A model generated the notes under the pieces. That model made no database searches, was not told where the DNA came from, and saw nothing but the letters and a program-made list of their open reading frames with translations. A DNA stretch of 64,000 bases from Topomyia yanbarensis (taxonomy: Eukaryota > Arthropoda > Insecta > Diptera > Culicidae). Every line of letters starts with the position of its first letter. Position 1 is the stretch's first letter. Positions 1 through 10,608 of the stretch are shown here, piece by piece. Both the position numbers and the translations under genes were made by a program. The stretch is taken from NCBI RefSeq assembly GCF_030247195.1, contig NC_080672.1, positions 366,102,271-366,166,270 of the forward strand, read 5' to 3'.

Positions 1-240
1 CTTGAGCAGATTATAACAGATGGATAGTAGCAATCATGAACAAAGTAATTGAATAGTTTTATTTGTGGTCAAATTCGGTCACAATTTTGATTGAAATTTC
101 GGAAAAAAATGTATCTAAATTGAAACTGCACACGCAGATCACGACGGGGGTGTCAGACACTATCTATTAGAGAGCATTTTGGTATCAAGTTCACTTTTCG
201 AAAGCTCCGTTTTGTCATTAATAGAGATTCGCGATTATTT
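1..240. other. Unassigned AT-rich DNA
   Basis: I see no gene, RNA or recognisable repeat here. It leads directly into the polypyrimidine tract. Confidence 0.5.
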
Positions 241-1354
241 ACCAATCCGTTTTCTTACGTTTTCTCTTCTTGTCTTTTTTTCTCTTTTATTCTTTTTTGT
301 CATTTTTCTTTTGTGACTTTTTGTCTTCTTTGTCTTTTATTTCCTTTTGGTCTTTTATGTTTTGCTTTTTCGCCTTTTTTGCCTTTTTAGTCTATTTTAC
401 ATTTTTTGTTTTTGCCGTTATTCTTTTTTGATTTTTCTAACTCTTTTGTTGCTTTTTTGTTTCGTTTTCTGTCTTTTTTATCTTTATTGCTCCTTTTGTT
501 TGTTTTTCTTTATCTTTTTTGTCTTTCTTGCCTTTTCCCCTTCTCGTCTTTTTTGCCTTCTAAGTTTTTATTTTTTTATCTTCATTGCCTTTCTTGTCTT
601 TTTTGCTTTTTTGCCTTCCTTGTCTATTTTGCTTTTTTGCCTATTTGTCATTTTTGTCTTTATTGCATTTTTTGTCTGTATTGTCTTCTTTGTTTATCGT
701 CTTTATTGCATTTTTTGTCCTTTTCGTCTATTTTCCTTTTATACTTTTTGATGTTTTTCTTTTTGCCTTTTTTGTTTTTTGTCATTTACATTTTTTTATT
801 TTTGTCTCTTTTGTTTCTGTTCTCTTGTTTGTCTCTTTCGTCTTTCTTGATTTGTATTTGTTTTTTGTCTATCACGTCTTTGTAGTCTTTTCTCTTTTTA
901 GTCCATATTTGTCTCTTAATCTGTTTTCTTTTGTCTGTTTTGTCTTGTTTTTTTGCCTTTTTGTCCTTTTTACTTTTCTTATCATATTTGTCTATTCGTC
1001 TATTGTGTTTTATTTGCATTTTTTGCCATTTTTGTTTTTTGTCCTTGTCATTTTAGTTGCTTTTCGTTTATTTAATCTTTTTTACTTTGTTTGTCTTGCT
1101 CGTCCTATTTGTCTTTTTTACCATTCTGTTTATTTTTTGTCTTTTCATATTATCTATTTTGTTCTCTTTTTTTTTTTTTTTTTATTAAAGAAAATACTAT
1201 TTATTTACATTATTTTGCATTTACATCATTCTCATCTGCGCCTATTTATCTTAGTATCTAATAACAGAGGTTCACAAATTTACCAAAATGTTTTCTAAAA
1301 ACATTTCTGTTGTTCCATCGCATTTCCCTCAATCCTTTCTGAAATATAAACAGA

Positions 1355-1666
1355 CTACCGTTCCCTGACTTTAGATTGTAGCTTACCATTCGACTTACGC
1401 CATAGTGCTGTTTTTTGCCTTTGGTTTCTAGGGTTTATTTTCCATGAAAGAATATCATCCAATTTTGTAAAATTTATTTTAAGTTTTGTGTTGATTACAT
1501 TTTTTGTCCATTCCCAAATTATCCGTGCGTTTGTGCACCCTTTAACGCGATGGGTATTATCGTCTATGCCTGAGCAAACATCGCAATTTGCATCTTGAAG
1601 TTGACCAATATTGTGGCTCATGAGTTTCTGTTTATTTGGTATCAAATCATTTATTAAAAAGTACAA
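1355..1666 (-). pseudogene. LINE reverse transcriptase C-terminal zinc-binding fragment
   Basis: The minus strand is open for 103 codons. It encodes a segment resembling the zinc-binding region found after the reverse transcriptase in L1-like non-LTR elements (zf-RVT type): a hydrophobic start with LIPNKQKLM, then C-x2-C (CDVC), a His after eight residues (DDNTHR), a Cys (VKGC), and the aromatic ending RIIWEW. Reverse transcriptase and endonuclease domains are absent, so this is a 3' relic of a dead element. It lies in a non-pyrimidine island inside the polypyrimidine tract and may have arrived by insertion there. The clade is not certain. Confidence 0.55.
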
Positions 1667-2429
1667 CTTTGATACGTCCTCCGATGGCAGGAAATTCGAG
1701 CCGATGTTTTCCCAAAGTTCTCTTCAATTATTTTTTTTCTATTTTATCTTATTAGTAATTGGATAGCATCTTGACAACTTGTTCACTTTTTCTGAAGTCC
1801 CGTCCTGCCGTGAGAGATTCGTGATTATTTGTCATTTCATTATCTTACATTTTCTTAATTGTTTTATTTGTCTCTCTTTTTGATTTTTTGTCCTTCTTTT
1901 CTTTTTGTATTTTTTTGTATTTTTTTGTATTTTTTTGTATTTTATTTCCTTTTTCGTCTCTTTTTTACCCTTTTTGTCTTTTCTCTTTTTAGTCTATTGT
2001 GCGTTTGTTTTTTTTCTTTTTTGTCTTTTTTACCTTTTTGTCTTTTTTGCTTTTTTTTTGTTTTTTCAGTCTTTTATATTTTATGTTTCTTTCCTTCTTT
2101 TCATTATTGGTGTTTTAGTATTTTTATCTAGTCTTTTTGCCTTTTTTGTCCCATTTTGTTTGTTTTTTTTTGCCCTTTTGTAATTTTTGTCTTTTTGTTA
2201 CTTTTTTGCCTTTTGTCCTTTGTGATTGTCTTTATTGCCTTTTTTGTCTGCTTTGTTTTTTGTTATTATTGTAGTTCTTGTCATTTTTGTGTTTTGCTTT
2301 TTTGTCTCTTTTGTCTTTATTAATTTTGTTTCCTTTTCGTTTCTTTTGTTTTTTTACGTTTTGGTCTTTTGATCCTTTTTGTCTTTTCGGTATTTTACGT
2401 CTTTCGCCTTTTTTGTCCTTTTTACATTT

Positions 2430-2596
2430 TTTTTTTATTTTGATTATAGAGGTTTTAACCTTAGGGTCATTCGCCTCTCTGTCGGGTTGGAGAAATCTCT
2501 TTAGAGAAATCTCTAACCCTATGTGCGGAGTTGGGAATTGAACCCAGGTGAGCTGGGTATAAGGCCAACTTACCAACTACGCTATCTCCACCCCTC
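2430..2596 (-). mobile_element. tRNA-derived SINE
   Basis: Read on the minus strand, the first ~75 nt look like a tRNA: it begins GGGGTGGAGATAGCG, an A box matches TRGYNNARNNGG (complement of 2573-2584) and a B box matches GGTTCRANTCC (complement of 2534-2544). The spacing between boxes is normal for an internal Pol III promoter. The tail (complement of 2430-2475) recurs alone at 63592-63645, which supports a dispersed family. The element sits inside the polypyrimidine tract, so its target-site duplication cannot be resolved. A true tRNA gene is unlikely because the acceptor stem is not paired and unrelated sequence follows. Confidence 0.75.
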
Positions 2597-2766
2597 GTTG
2601 TATATTTTATCTATTTTCTTTTTTTTGTCTCATTTGTCTTTTTGTGTTTAGTTTTTTGTCTCTTGTCATTTTTTATCTTTTTGTCATTTTTGTCCATTTT
2701 ATCTTTTTGTCCTTTTTGTCTTCTCCATTTTGTGTTTTTTGTCTATTTTTTTCTTTTAGTCGAAAC

Positions 2767-2817
2767 AAACGCGAAAAGACAAACGAGACGAATAGTCTCG
2801 TTTGTCTTTTCGCGTTT
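2767..2817. repeat. Perfect 23-bp palindrome with 5-nt loop
   Basis: Arms 2767-2789 and 2795-2817 are exact reverse complements (AAACGCGAAAAGACAAACG...), separated by GAATA. The right arm has the T/C-rich style of the surrounding tract. The left arm is therefore its inverted image and stands out as a short purine-rich island. Confidence 0.9.
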
Positions 2818-4029
2818 TGCTTTTCGTTCTTATCTTTTTTGATGTTTTGTCAATGTCATACTTGTCTATTTTAGTTTTAGTTTTTTTGTCCATTTTGTCG
2901 TCTTTGTCTGTTTTGTCTTTTTAGTTTTTTATGTCCTTTCACATTTCTTTTGTTTTGTCTATTTTGCCTTTTTGTCTTTTTACCTTTCTCTTTTTTGTCA
3001 TTTTTGTCCGTTTTGCCTTTTTTAACTTTTTTCTTTTTAGCCTATATTGTTTTTTTTTGTTTTATTTGGTCTTTTTTTGCAGTTTTTGTCTTTTTTGTCT
3101 TCGTTGTCTCTATTGTCTATTCTGTCGTATTTGCTTTTTTGTTTTGTTTTGTCTATTTTGCCTGTTTGTCTTTTTCATCTTCTCTTTTCCTTTTGTTGTT
3201 TTTTCTCTTTCTTGTCATTCTAATGTTTTTTGTCTTTTTCTATTATTTATCTATTTCTGCATTTTCATTTTTTTTTTATTTTCGACTTGTATTTTTGACC
3301 TTTTGGTCCTTTTATCTATTTTTTCTTTTATGTTTTTATGTTTTGACTTTTTTGTCCTTCATTCCGTTCTTATTTTTTCCTTATTTGTCTTATATCATTC
3401 TTCCTTTTACCTATTGCGACTTATTTGCCTTTTTTGTCATTTTTATTTTTTTGTCCTAATTGTTTTCTTGCCTTTGTAATTTTAGTTGTTATTTGTCTAT
3501 TCCTATTTCTATTTTCTCTGGTTTGTCATTATCGTCATTTTTGAAAATGTCTTTACGTTGAATGTTTGTCTGTTTACATTATCTATTTTTTTTTTCTTTT
3601 TAATTCAACTTTTCCAGTTCGTCTTTTATCTTTTCGTCCTTATTGTCATTTTGTTTATGTTCTCGTTTGTTTTTGTCTATTTCCATTTTTTCGTCTTTTG
3701 AATTTTTCTTCACTATCTTGTCGTTCTTATCCGCTTCGAATTTTATATCCTGCTCGTCTTTTTTCTTTTTTTTGTATATGGAATCTTCTTACCCTTTTTC
3801 GTTTTTCTTTTGCCGCTCCTTTTATCTTTTTTCGCCTTTTCCAAATTACGTTTTTGTCTGTATTCCTATTTCTTGTCATCTTCGTTTTTTGTTTGTTTTT
3901 TTCAGTTTTTTTTGCTTTTTGTCATTTGTGCTATTTTCTTTTTTCTCTCTGTTTTTATCATTTTTCACACTTTATTTTTCAATATTATTTTTCATTTTCT
4001 GTATTTTTTTGTTCATAGTTTATCATTAA

Positions 4030-4396
4030 TAATTTGGTCGGGATTAAATCAGACCGGAAAATGTGACATTTTATTGATCACGAGAAAAACGAGTTTGAAT
4101 AGCTGCATACTTTGCATTATTATTCGAATATAATTGCTGGCGTAATTCTAGCTCGTGGTAAAATATTCGAGTTCTTGCAAAACAGCTGAAGAAATTTTCG
4201 ATCCAATGTTTCTTTTATCTCACTTTTTGAGATATTGTTACTCAGTCCGTCTGACTTAAGTTACATATTTTTTTAAATTTTTAATTTGGAGTTTCTGGTT
4301 TTTAATTTTAAGTTTTTAGCCTTATTAGTTATAGTTTTTTGTTTTTAGTCTTTAGTTTTAGGTTTTCAGTTTTTAGCTTTTAGTTTTTACTATTTA
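4030..4396. other. Spacer grading into degenerate heptamer array
   Basis: Up to about 4255 the sequence is unremarkable. From about 4260 it becomes a degenerate TTTTTAG-type repeat, the left remnant of the satellite whose main part lies at 10685-12532 beyond the inserted I-clade element. Confidence 0.6.
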
Positions 4397-4408
4397 AGTA
4401 TTGAGTTT
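4397..4408. repeat. Left target-site duplication of I-clade element
   Basis: AGTATTGAGTTT occurs here immediately before the element and again at 10597-10608 immediately after its poly(A) tail. The match may include one more A on the left. Confidence 0.85.
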
Positions 4409-4710
4409 ACATACGTCTCCCAACCTTTGAACGGAACGGATCGTTATATTTCACAGTGGTGCTCGGTGTGTAAATTTTAGTGAGTCAAGGTCATCCTTTG
4501 TTCGTTCGTTAGCAGCCGTTCTGCTGGTGCCGACAGTAAATCCAGTACATTGTTTTCGCTGGTGCGGAACAATCGACGTTGTTTGCAGATAAGTTTTGCT
4601 TTATTTTTTTTCCTCGTTTGCTTTCTTTCCTTTTCCCTACTTTTACTCTACCTTGTAATCAAATAATAAGACACATTCCCGTTTATATAACGCTCTGCCC
4701 TCGTGCTTAA
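4409..4710 (+). promoter_or_regulatory. 5' UTR of I-clade element, presumed internal promoter
   Basis: The element starts right after the TSD with ACATACGTCTCCCAACC. LINEs of this type carry an internal Pol II promoter in the 5' UTR. No TATA box is obvious, and a downstream promoter element cannot be assigned with confidence. The last ~80 nt before the ATG are pyrimidine-rich. Confidence 0.5.
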
Positions 4711-6048
4711 ATGGCCGAGGGCGAAATATCATCTGATGCAATCATGGAAGTCCCTGATCCCCCTAATACTCGCATTGCTCCCCGTATAAAGCAGTACCCA
4801 GAAGGTTCCTCTGGGCCATGGGTGGTATATTTTCGGACCGGAGAGAAACCGGTTAATATATTAAAACTTTCTCGAGATCTGACTGCTAATTACCCGGCCG
4901 TAACTCAGATAACACGTGTTCGGGCAAACAAGATACGTGTTCTAGTGAGTGATCTCGGCCAGGCAAACGCGATTGCTTGCTGTGAGCGCTTTACGCGGGA
5001 ATTTAAAGCGTACGTGCCTTGTGTGGCCTGTGAAATCGATGGGGTAGTGTCCGAACCGGGCCTGAAATGCGAAGAACTGTTGGAGCACGGGGTTGGCTGC
5101 TTTAAGGACCCCTCTCTTGAACAGATTAAGATCTTAGAATGCAAACAATTGTATACCGCAAACACCGAGGGAGGTAAGACTACCTACTCTCTATCAGGCT
5201 CGATTCGGGTGACATTCGCCGGGTCCTCTCTTCCCAACTACATCCTCCTTGACAAGGTTCGCCTACCAGTTCGCCTGTTTGTACCGCGGGTCATGAGCTG
5301 CAGCAATTGCAAGCAGTTGGGCCACACAGCCACATATTGTGGAAATAAGAAACGATGCGGCAAATGCGAAGGAGAGCATGAGGATGACTCTTGCGACAAA
5401 GAAACTGAAAAGTGTATTTGCTGCGGGGGCCCTTCACATGCTCTTAAATCATGCCCTGCGTACAAGCAGCGCGGGGATAAAATTAAGCGCTCCCTTAAGG
5501 AACGCTCAAGGCGTTCTTATGCAGAAATGCTAAAGAATGCTTCGCCATCTGTCCTGTCCGAAAATCCCTATGCTGGTTTGGCTAACGTTGAGCAAGAATC
5601 TGACGACCCACGAGAGGGAACATCTTTGGTTAACCCAGGGGAATCCAGGAAGAGGAGAAATCCAGCCTCCCCTACATTGCCTCGTAAGGGTGCCAAGGTG
5701 TCGTCCACTCAGAGTGCGCCATCTACAACCAATAAATCCAACGGAAGTGATGCACAAAAGCCGAAGCAATTTGCTCCAGGACTTGGAAATATTAATTCTA
5801 ACAAGGAGTACCCACCACTTCCAGGGACATCCAAAACCCCAAGTGTCCCCTTTTTTCAAACAGATACTCAGTCCAGTAGCGGACTAATGAAATTTTCTGA
5901 CATAGTGGACTTAATTTTCACAGCTTTCAATGTTACTGATCCTCTTAAAAGCCTTCTGATACGTTTTCTCCCTATAGTGCAAACATTTTTGAAGCAGTTG
6001 ACTACTAAATGGCCCCTCCTTGCAGCGATCGTATCCTTCGATGGCTAA
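4711..6048 (+). CDS. LINE ORF1, gag-like nucleic-acid-binding protein (I clade)
   Basis: A 445-residue protein starting at ATG 4711, which follows the 5' UTR directly. By family analogy it coats the element RNA and acts as a chaperone in the ribonucleoprotein. Visible features: an N-terminal globular region (about residues 25-190); three Cys/His knuckles at about 196-250, beginning CSNCKQLGHTATYC, then CGKCEGEHEDDSC, then CICCGGPSHALKSC; and a low-complexity Ser/Pro/Lys-rich linker followed by a hydrophobic C terminus. There is no internal stop. Its stop codon lies inside the start of ORF2 (ATGGCTAA at 6041-6048), an 8-nt overlap suited to termination-reinitiation. A decayed homologue occurs at about 24967-26580. 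Confidence 0.9.
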   Translation: MAEGEISSDAIMEVPDPPNTRIAPRIKQYPEGSSGPWVVYFRTGEKPVNILKLSRDLTANYPAVTQITRVRANKIRVLVSDLGQANAIACCERFTREFKAYVPCVACEIDGVVSEPGLKCEELLEHGVGCFKDPSLEQIKILECKQLYTANTEGGKTTYSLSGSIRVTFAGSSLPNYILLDKVRLPVRLFVPRVMSCSNCKQLGHTATYCGNKKRCGKCEGEHEDDSCDKETEKCICCGGPSHALKSCPAYKQRGDKIKRSLKERSRRSYAEMLKNASPSVLSENPYAGLANVEQESDDPREGTSLVNPGESRKRRNPASPTLPRKGAKVSSTQSAPSTTNKSNGSDAQKPKQFAPGLGNINSNKEYPPLPGTSKTPSVPFFQTDTQSSSGLMKFSDIVDLIFTAFNVTDPLKSLLIRFLPIVQTFLKQLTTKWPLLAAIVSFDG

Positions 6049-9000
6049 GTCATCGAACGAGGTCACCGATTCGATCACTGTTCTACAGTGGAACAGCAGA
6101 AGTATCCTCCCGAAAATCGATTCCTTTAAATCTTTACTAAATAGTTTAAAATGTGATGCTTTCGCATTATGTGAAACTTGGTTAACTTCCGATATAAATC
6201 TCAACTTCCACGACTTTAATATAATTCGTCTGGATCGAGAAAACCCCTATGGAGGAGTACTTTTGGGGATCAAAAAGTGCTATTCTTTCAACCGAATTAA
6301 CCTCCCTTCGACACCAGGCATTGAAATTGTCGCTTGTCAAGTTTTAATCAAAGGTAAAGACCTTTGCATTGCTTCCATCTACATTCCTCCTAGAGCCTCG
6401 GTAGGGCACCGAACGCTTTGTAATATCACGGAATCCTTACCGGCACCGCGGCTAGTTCTGGGAGACTTTAACTCGCACGGTACGGTATGGGGCTGTCTTC
6501 ATGATGATAATAGATCAACATTAATCCAAGATCTTTGCGATAATTTCAACATGACCATCTTAAACACGGGAGAAATGACGCGGATTCCTACACCACCAGC
6601 ACGCGCAAGCGCGTTGGATTTATCGCTTTGCTCGACATCGCTACAGTTAGATTGCATGTGGAAGGTGATCCCTGATCCCCACGGTAGCGATCATTTGCCT
6701 ATCGTGATTTCAATTGCTAACGGTTCAAGACCATCGGAAACAATCAATGTATCGTATGACCTCACACGGAACATTGATTGGAAGAGTTACGCGACCGCGA
6801 TATCCGTTAAAATCGAATCCACTCAAGAACTTCCTCCGGAGGAAGAGTACAGGTTTTTGGCTGGCTTGATTCTCGACAGTGCGAATCAAGCTCAGACTAA
6901 ACCAGTACCCAGCGCGAATACCCATAGACGGTCTCCCACCCTGTGGTGGGATAAAGAGTGCTCAGAGCTGTACGCGGAAAAGTCCACTGCATATAAGGCC
7001 TTCCGGGAAGACGGGTTACCCGCTAGCTATCAACAGTACGCGTCGTTAGAAAGGCGAATGAAGAGTCTAATGAAAGCCAAAAAACGCAGTTATTGGCGCC
7101 GGTTCGTCGACGGGTTAACGAGAGAAACAGCGATGAGCACTCTTTGGGGTACGGCTCGACGTATGCGTAACCGTAATAGTACCAACGAGAACGTGGAATA
7201 TTCAAACCGTTGGATATTCGCTTTCGCCAAGAAGATCTGTCCGGACTCTGTCCCGGTACAGAAAACGTTCCGCGCCGCGTCTCCTCACGATACCGCGAAC
7301 GAAACACCGTTTTCGATGGTGGAGTTCTCACTTGCTCTCTTATCGTGCAACAATAACGCCCCAGGGTTAGACAGAATCAAATTCAACTTGCTGAAGAATC
7401 TGCCTGACACTGCAAAAAGGCGCCTGTTGAATTTATTTAACAAGTTTCTTGAGGGTAACATTGTCCCTTATGAATGGAGGCAAGTGAAGGTCATCGCCAT
7501 CCAAAAACCAGGAAAACCAGCCTCCGACCACAACTCGTATCGGCCGATTGCAATGCTGTCCTGTATTCGGAAGTTGTTCGAGAAAATGATCATGTTTCGC
7601 CTCGACAATTGGGTTGAAGCAAATGGCTTACTGTCAGATACACAATTTGGCTTCCGCAAAGGCAAAGGGACGAACGATTGCCTTGCGTTGCTTTCTACAG
7701 AAATCCAAATGGCCTATGCTAACAAAGAGCAGATGGCATCAGTCTTCTTGGATATTAAGGGGGCTTTTGACTCAGTTTCTATCAACACTCTGTCAGAGAA
7801 GCTGCACCAGCATGGTCTTTCGCCAATTTTAAATAACTTTTTGCTAAACCTGTTGTCTGAAAAGCACATGCACTTTTCGCATGGCGATTTAACAACATCG
7901 CGATTTAGCTACATGGGTCTTCCCCAGGGCTCATGTCTAAGTCCCCTGCTCTACAATTTCTACGTGAATGACATTGACGATTGTCTTGCCAATTCATGCA
8001 CGCTAAGGCAACTTGCAGACGACGGGGTGGTCTCTGTTACAGGGCCCAAAGCTGCCGACTTGCAAGGACCATTACAAAATACCTTGGACAATTTGTCTGC
8101 TTGGGCTCTTCAGCTGGGTATTGAGTTCTCCACGGAGAAAACTGAGTTGGTTGTTTTTTCTAGGAAACGTGAGCCGGCGCAACTCCAGCTTTTAATAATG
8201 GGTGCAACGATCAACCAGGTTTTCACATTTAAATATCTCGGGGTCTGGTTCGACTCTAAAGGTACCTGGGGATGTCACATTAGGTATCTGAAACAGAAAT
8301 GCCAACAAAGGATCAATTTTCTCCGAACAATAACTGGAACATGGTGGGGTGCTCACCCAGGAGACCTGATCAGGTTGTACCAAACAACGATATTGTCGGT
8401 GATGGAGTACGGGTGTTTCTGTTTCCGCTCCGCTGCGAACATACACTTCATCAAACTAGAGAGAATCCAGTATCGTTGCTTGCGCATTGCCTTGGGTTGC
8501 ATGCACTCGACCCATACGATGAGTCTCGAAGTGCTGGCGGGCGTTCTTCCGCTAAAAAATCGATTTTGGGAACTCTCATATCGATTGCTCATCCGATGCG
8601 ACATTCTGAACCCGTTGGTAATTGAAAACTTCGAGAGGCTCGTCGAGCTTAATTCTCAAACCCGTTTTATGTCCTTGTACTTCGACTACATGGCACAGAG
8701 CATCAATCCTTCTTCGTACAATCCCAACCGTGTCCGTTTCCTAGATACTTCTGATTCTACTGTATTCTTCGACACATCCATGAAGGAAGAGATTTGTGGA
8801 ATCCCGGACCATATACGCCCGCAGGTGATCCCCAATATATTTTATAATAAATTCCGAGAAGTCGACTGCGACAAAATGTTTTACACTGACGGATCAAATC
8901 TCGATGGGTCCACTGGCTTCGGTATCTTCAACAATACTATCACCGCTTCATTCAAGCTCAATGATCCCGCTTCAGTTTACGTCGCAGAGTTAGCTGCAAT

Positions 9001-9727
9001 TCAGTACACCCTTGGGATCATCGACACTCTGCCCACAGATCACTACTTCATCGTTTCGGACAGCCTCAGCTCTATCGAGGCTCTTCGTGCGGTGAAGCCT
9101 AAAAAGCAATTACCGTATTTTCTGGGGAAGATACAGGAGTCCTTGTGTACGTTATCTGAAAAATCTTATCAGATTACCTTTGTTTGGGTCCCCTCTCATT
9201 GTTCTATCCCGGGCAATGAAAAGGCCGACTCATTAGCAAAGGTGGGCGCATTAAATGGTGACATATACGAAAGACCAATCTGCTTCAATGAATTTTTTAG
9301 TATTTGTCGTCAGAGGACGCTCAACAGTTGGCAAACCTCGTGGAGCAATGGGGAACTTGGACGATGGCTACATTCGATTATCCCAAAGGTATCAACGAAG
9401 CCTTGGTTCGGGGGGATGGATGTGGGTCGGGATTTTATTCGTGTAATGTCCCGACTTATGTCCAATCACTACACCATGGATGCGCATTTGCGGCGTATTG
9501 GGCTTGCGGAGAGTAGTCTGTGCGCTTGTGACGAGGGCTATCACGACATCGAACACGTTGTCTGGGTGTGCGCCGGGTATTGTGACGCCAGGTCTCAGTT
9601 AAAGGAATCCCTTCGGGCCCGAGGTAGACCACCCAATGTACCAGTCCGAGATATGCTGGCAACTCGTGATTTCCCCTATATGTCCCTTATTTATACCTTC
9701 ATAAAAACGATAAATATCCCAATTTAG
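6041..9727 (+). CDS. LINE ORF2: APE endonuclease, reverse transcriptase, RNase H (I clade)
   Basis: A 1228-residue polyprotein from ATG 6041. The frame is open from 6020 only through a TTG, so 6041 is the natural start; it overlaps the ORF1 stop. Domains in order: APE endonuclease (about 11-225, with the metal-site motif GDFNSHG near 141 and SDHLPIV near 215); reverse transcriptase (about 420-760, with SYRPIAMLS, GLPQGSCLSPLLYNFY and the catalytic LADD near 657); RNase H (about 943-1070, with YTDGS, a Glu in VAELAAIQ, SDSLSS and VWVPSHC...EKAD); and a C-terminal CxC...H...C cluster (CACDEGYHDIEHVVWVC, near 1161). All catalytic acidic residues I looked for are present. It would perform target-primed reverse transcription of its own RNA. 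Confidence 0.95.
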   Translation: MAKSSNEVTDSITVLQWNSRSILPKIDSFKSLLNSLKCDAFALCETWLTSDINLNFHDFNIIRLDRENPYGGVLLGIKKCYSFNRINLPSTPGIEIVACQVLIKGKDLCIASIYIPPRASVGHRTLCNITESLPAPRLVLGDFNSHGTVWGCLHDDNRSTLIQDLCDNFNMTILNTGEMTRIPTPPARASALDLSLCSTSLQLDCMWKVIPDPHGSDHLPIVISIANGSRPSETINVSYDLTRNIDWKSYATAISVKIESTQELPPEEEYRFLAGLILDSANQAQTKPVPSANTHRRSPTLWWDKECSELYAEKSTAYKAFREDGLPASYQQYASLERRMKSLMKAKKRSYWRRFVDGLTRETAMSTLWGTARRMRNRNSTNENVEYSNRWIFAFAKKICPDSVPVQKTFRAASPHDTANETPFSMVEFSLALLSCNNNAPGLDRIKFNLLKNLPDTAKRRLLNLFNKFLEGNIVPYEWRQVKVIAIQKPGKPASDHNSYRPIAMLSCIRKLFEKMIMFRLDNWVEANGLLSDTQFGFRKGKGTNDCLALLSTEIQMAYANKEQMASVFLDIKGAFDSVSINTLSEKLHQHGLSPILNNFLLNLLSEKHMHFSHGDLTTSRFSYMGLPQGSCLSPLLYNFYVNDIDDCLANSCTLRQLADDGVVSVTGPKAADLQGPLQNTLDNLSAWALQLGIEFSTEKTELVVFSRKREPAQLQLLIMGATINQVFTFKYLGVWFDSKGTWGCHIRYLKQKCQQRINFLRTITGTWWGAHPGDLIRLYQTTILSVMEYGCFCFRSAANIHFIKLERIQYRCLRIALGCMHSTHTMSLEVLAGVLPLKNRFWELSYRLLIRCDILNPLVIENFERLVELNSQTRFMSLYFDYMAQSINPSSYNPNRVRFLDTSDSTVFFDTSMKEEICGIPDHIRPQVIPNIFYNKFREVDCDKMFYTDGSNLDGSTGFGIFNNTITASFKLNDPASVYVAELAAIQYTLGIIDTLPTDHYFIVSDSLSSIEALRAVKPKKQLPYFLGKIQESLCTLSEKSYQITFVWVPSHCSIPGNEKADSLAKVGALNGDIYERPICFNEFFSICRQRTLNSWQTSWSNGELGRWLHSIIPKVSTKPWFGGMDVGRDFIRVMSRLMSNHYTMDAHLRRIGLAESSLCACDEGYHDIEHVVWVCAGYCDARSQLKESLRARGRPPNVPVRDMLATRDFPYMSLIYTFIKTINIPI

Positions 9728-10596
9728 CCCCTCTCTTTTATTTCTCGTTTTTAGAGTTTCCTCCTGCCTTGTGGAACCGATCAGCTCCAGAGTGCCACTA
9801 TGTAACCGCCGTCGCCCTTACCACTACGCCTGCATAGAAGGAAACTGAAGCGAGAGCGACTCGAGGTCCGATGACTTTTGAAGGATTCCCCGCGGGTCCG
9901 AAGAATACCATCCGCCAATCCGGTACTCGACGACTTACTAGACTGAGGCGCAAATTTGATACGCTGATCTCCCTCCCCCCCCCCCCCCCCGCCGTTCGAG
10001 CGAAAGTTGCAAGTTTTGCTCTTCTTTCCCTGTCTCTCCCCTGTCTTTGATACAACTGCTGCTACACTGATGCGGAAATAAGCCACCCTTTGAATATCTT
10101 GACCAAGCATAAGTTTTAGTTAAAAAATTCAAATTAGTATTCTGTATTCCTAGTTTTAAGATAGCTATAATTTTTACTCTTTATTGAAACTCTTGTCCTC
10201 CATCTTGTAAATAGAATTGAATCCCTAGTTTTAAGATTTCTGTGAAATTTCTCATAAATATTTGTTCCCCCTTTTGTGTACTAAACTATATTGTTAGTTT
10301 TAAGATAACCGTAAAATATTTCGTAAAATACTATTACTCCCCCTCTTGTATATCAAAGTGAATCCCTTGTTTTAAATTTTTTTCATAAAAAAATCTTTTG
10401 GCCCTCTTTTGTATATTGAATCTTATTTCTAGTCTTAAGATAGCTGTAAACTTTCTTTTCCTTTGTAAAAAAAAATATTTCAACATTGTAACCTCCTAGT
10501 TTTAAGATATCCAAAATGTAAAAACAAAAGCATTTGGCACCGCCAAGCTAACGCATTTGTGCCTATCAAATAAACGAAATGAATAAAAAAAAAAAA
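9728..10596 (+). other. 3' UTR of I-clade element with poly(C) tract and A tail
   Basis: Non-coding. It contains a C-run at about 9972-9990 whose position is conserved in the decayed copy (about 32900-32914), and repeated phrases of the form CTAGTTTTAAGAT. It ends in AATAAACGAAATGAAT and a run of A. The last ~390 nt are shared with the truncated copy at 18714-19138. Confidence 0.85.
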
Positions 10597-10608
10597 AAGT
10601 ATTGAGTT
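10597..10608. repeat. Right target-site duplication of I-clade element
   Basis: AGTATTGAGTTT, identical to 4397-4408. It follows the poly(A) tail and is followed by heptamer-like DNA, showing that the element landed in the edge of the array. Confidence 0.85.

Larger units (their letters stand above)
245..4020. repeat. Degenerate polypyrimidine (TTTTGTC-like) tract
   Basis: For about 3.7 kb the plus strand is almost only T and C with scattered G, built from drifting 6-10 nt units such as TTTTTGTC and TTTTTGCC. The minus strand is correspondingly polypurine. Long open frames rich in F, L, S and C (plus) or K and D (minus) are by-products of this composition. The tract is interrupted around 1170-1850 by ordinary sequence holding a LINE fragment, and at 2430-2596 by a SINE. 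It most likely grew by slippage and then diverged. No functional role can be read from it. Confidence 0.85.
4409..10596 (+). mobile_element. Complete I-clade non-LTR retrotransposon
   Basis: About 6.19 kb long, with a ~300-bp 5' UTR, a gag-like ORF1, an ORF2 with endonuclease, reverse transcriptase and RNase H, a ~0.87-kb 3' UTR and a poly(A) tail. Matching 12-bp TSDs flank it, and both reading frames are open. These features suggest a recent insertion that may still be mobile. RNase H plus an APE endonuclease and a three-knuckle ORF1 fit the I clade (MosquI-like elements are known in mosquitoes). Relatives in the window are a 5'-truncated copy at 18714-19138 and a decayed copy at about 24830-33391, both on the same strand. 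Confidence 0.93.

Noticed and set aside
347..1298. Long F/L/S/C-rich open frames at the start of the window
   Set aside because: They follow directly from the TTTTGTC-type composition, overlap in several frames and lack any domain.
2522..2594. A functional tRNA gene on the minus strand
   Set aside because: A and B boxes are good, but the acceptor stem does not pair and SINE body follows; its tail recurs elsewhere in the window.
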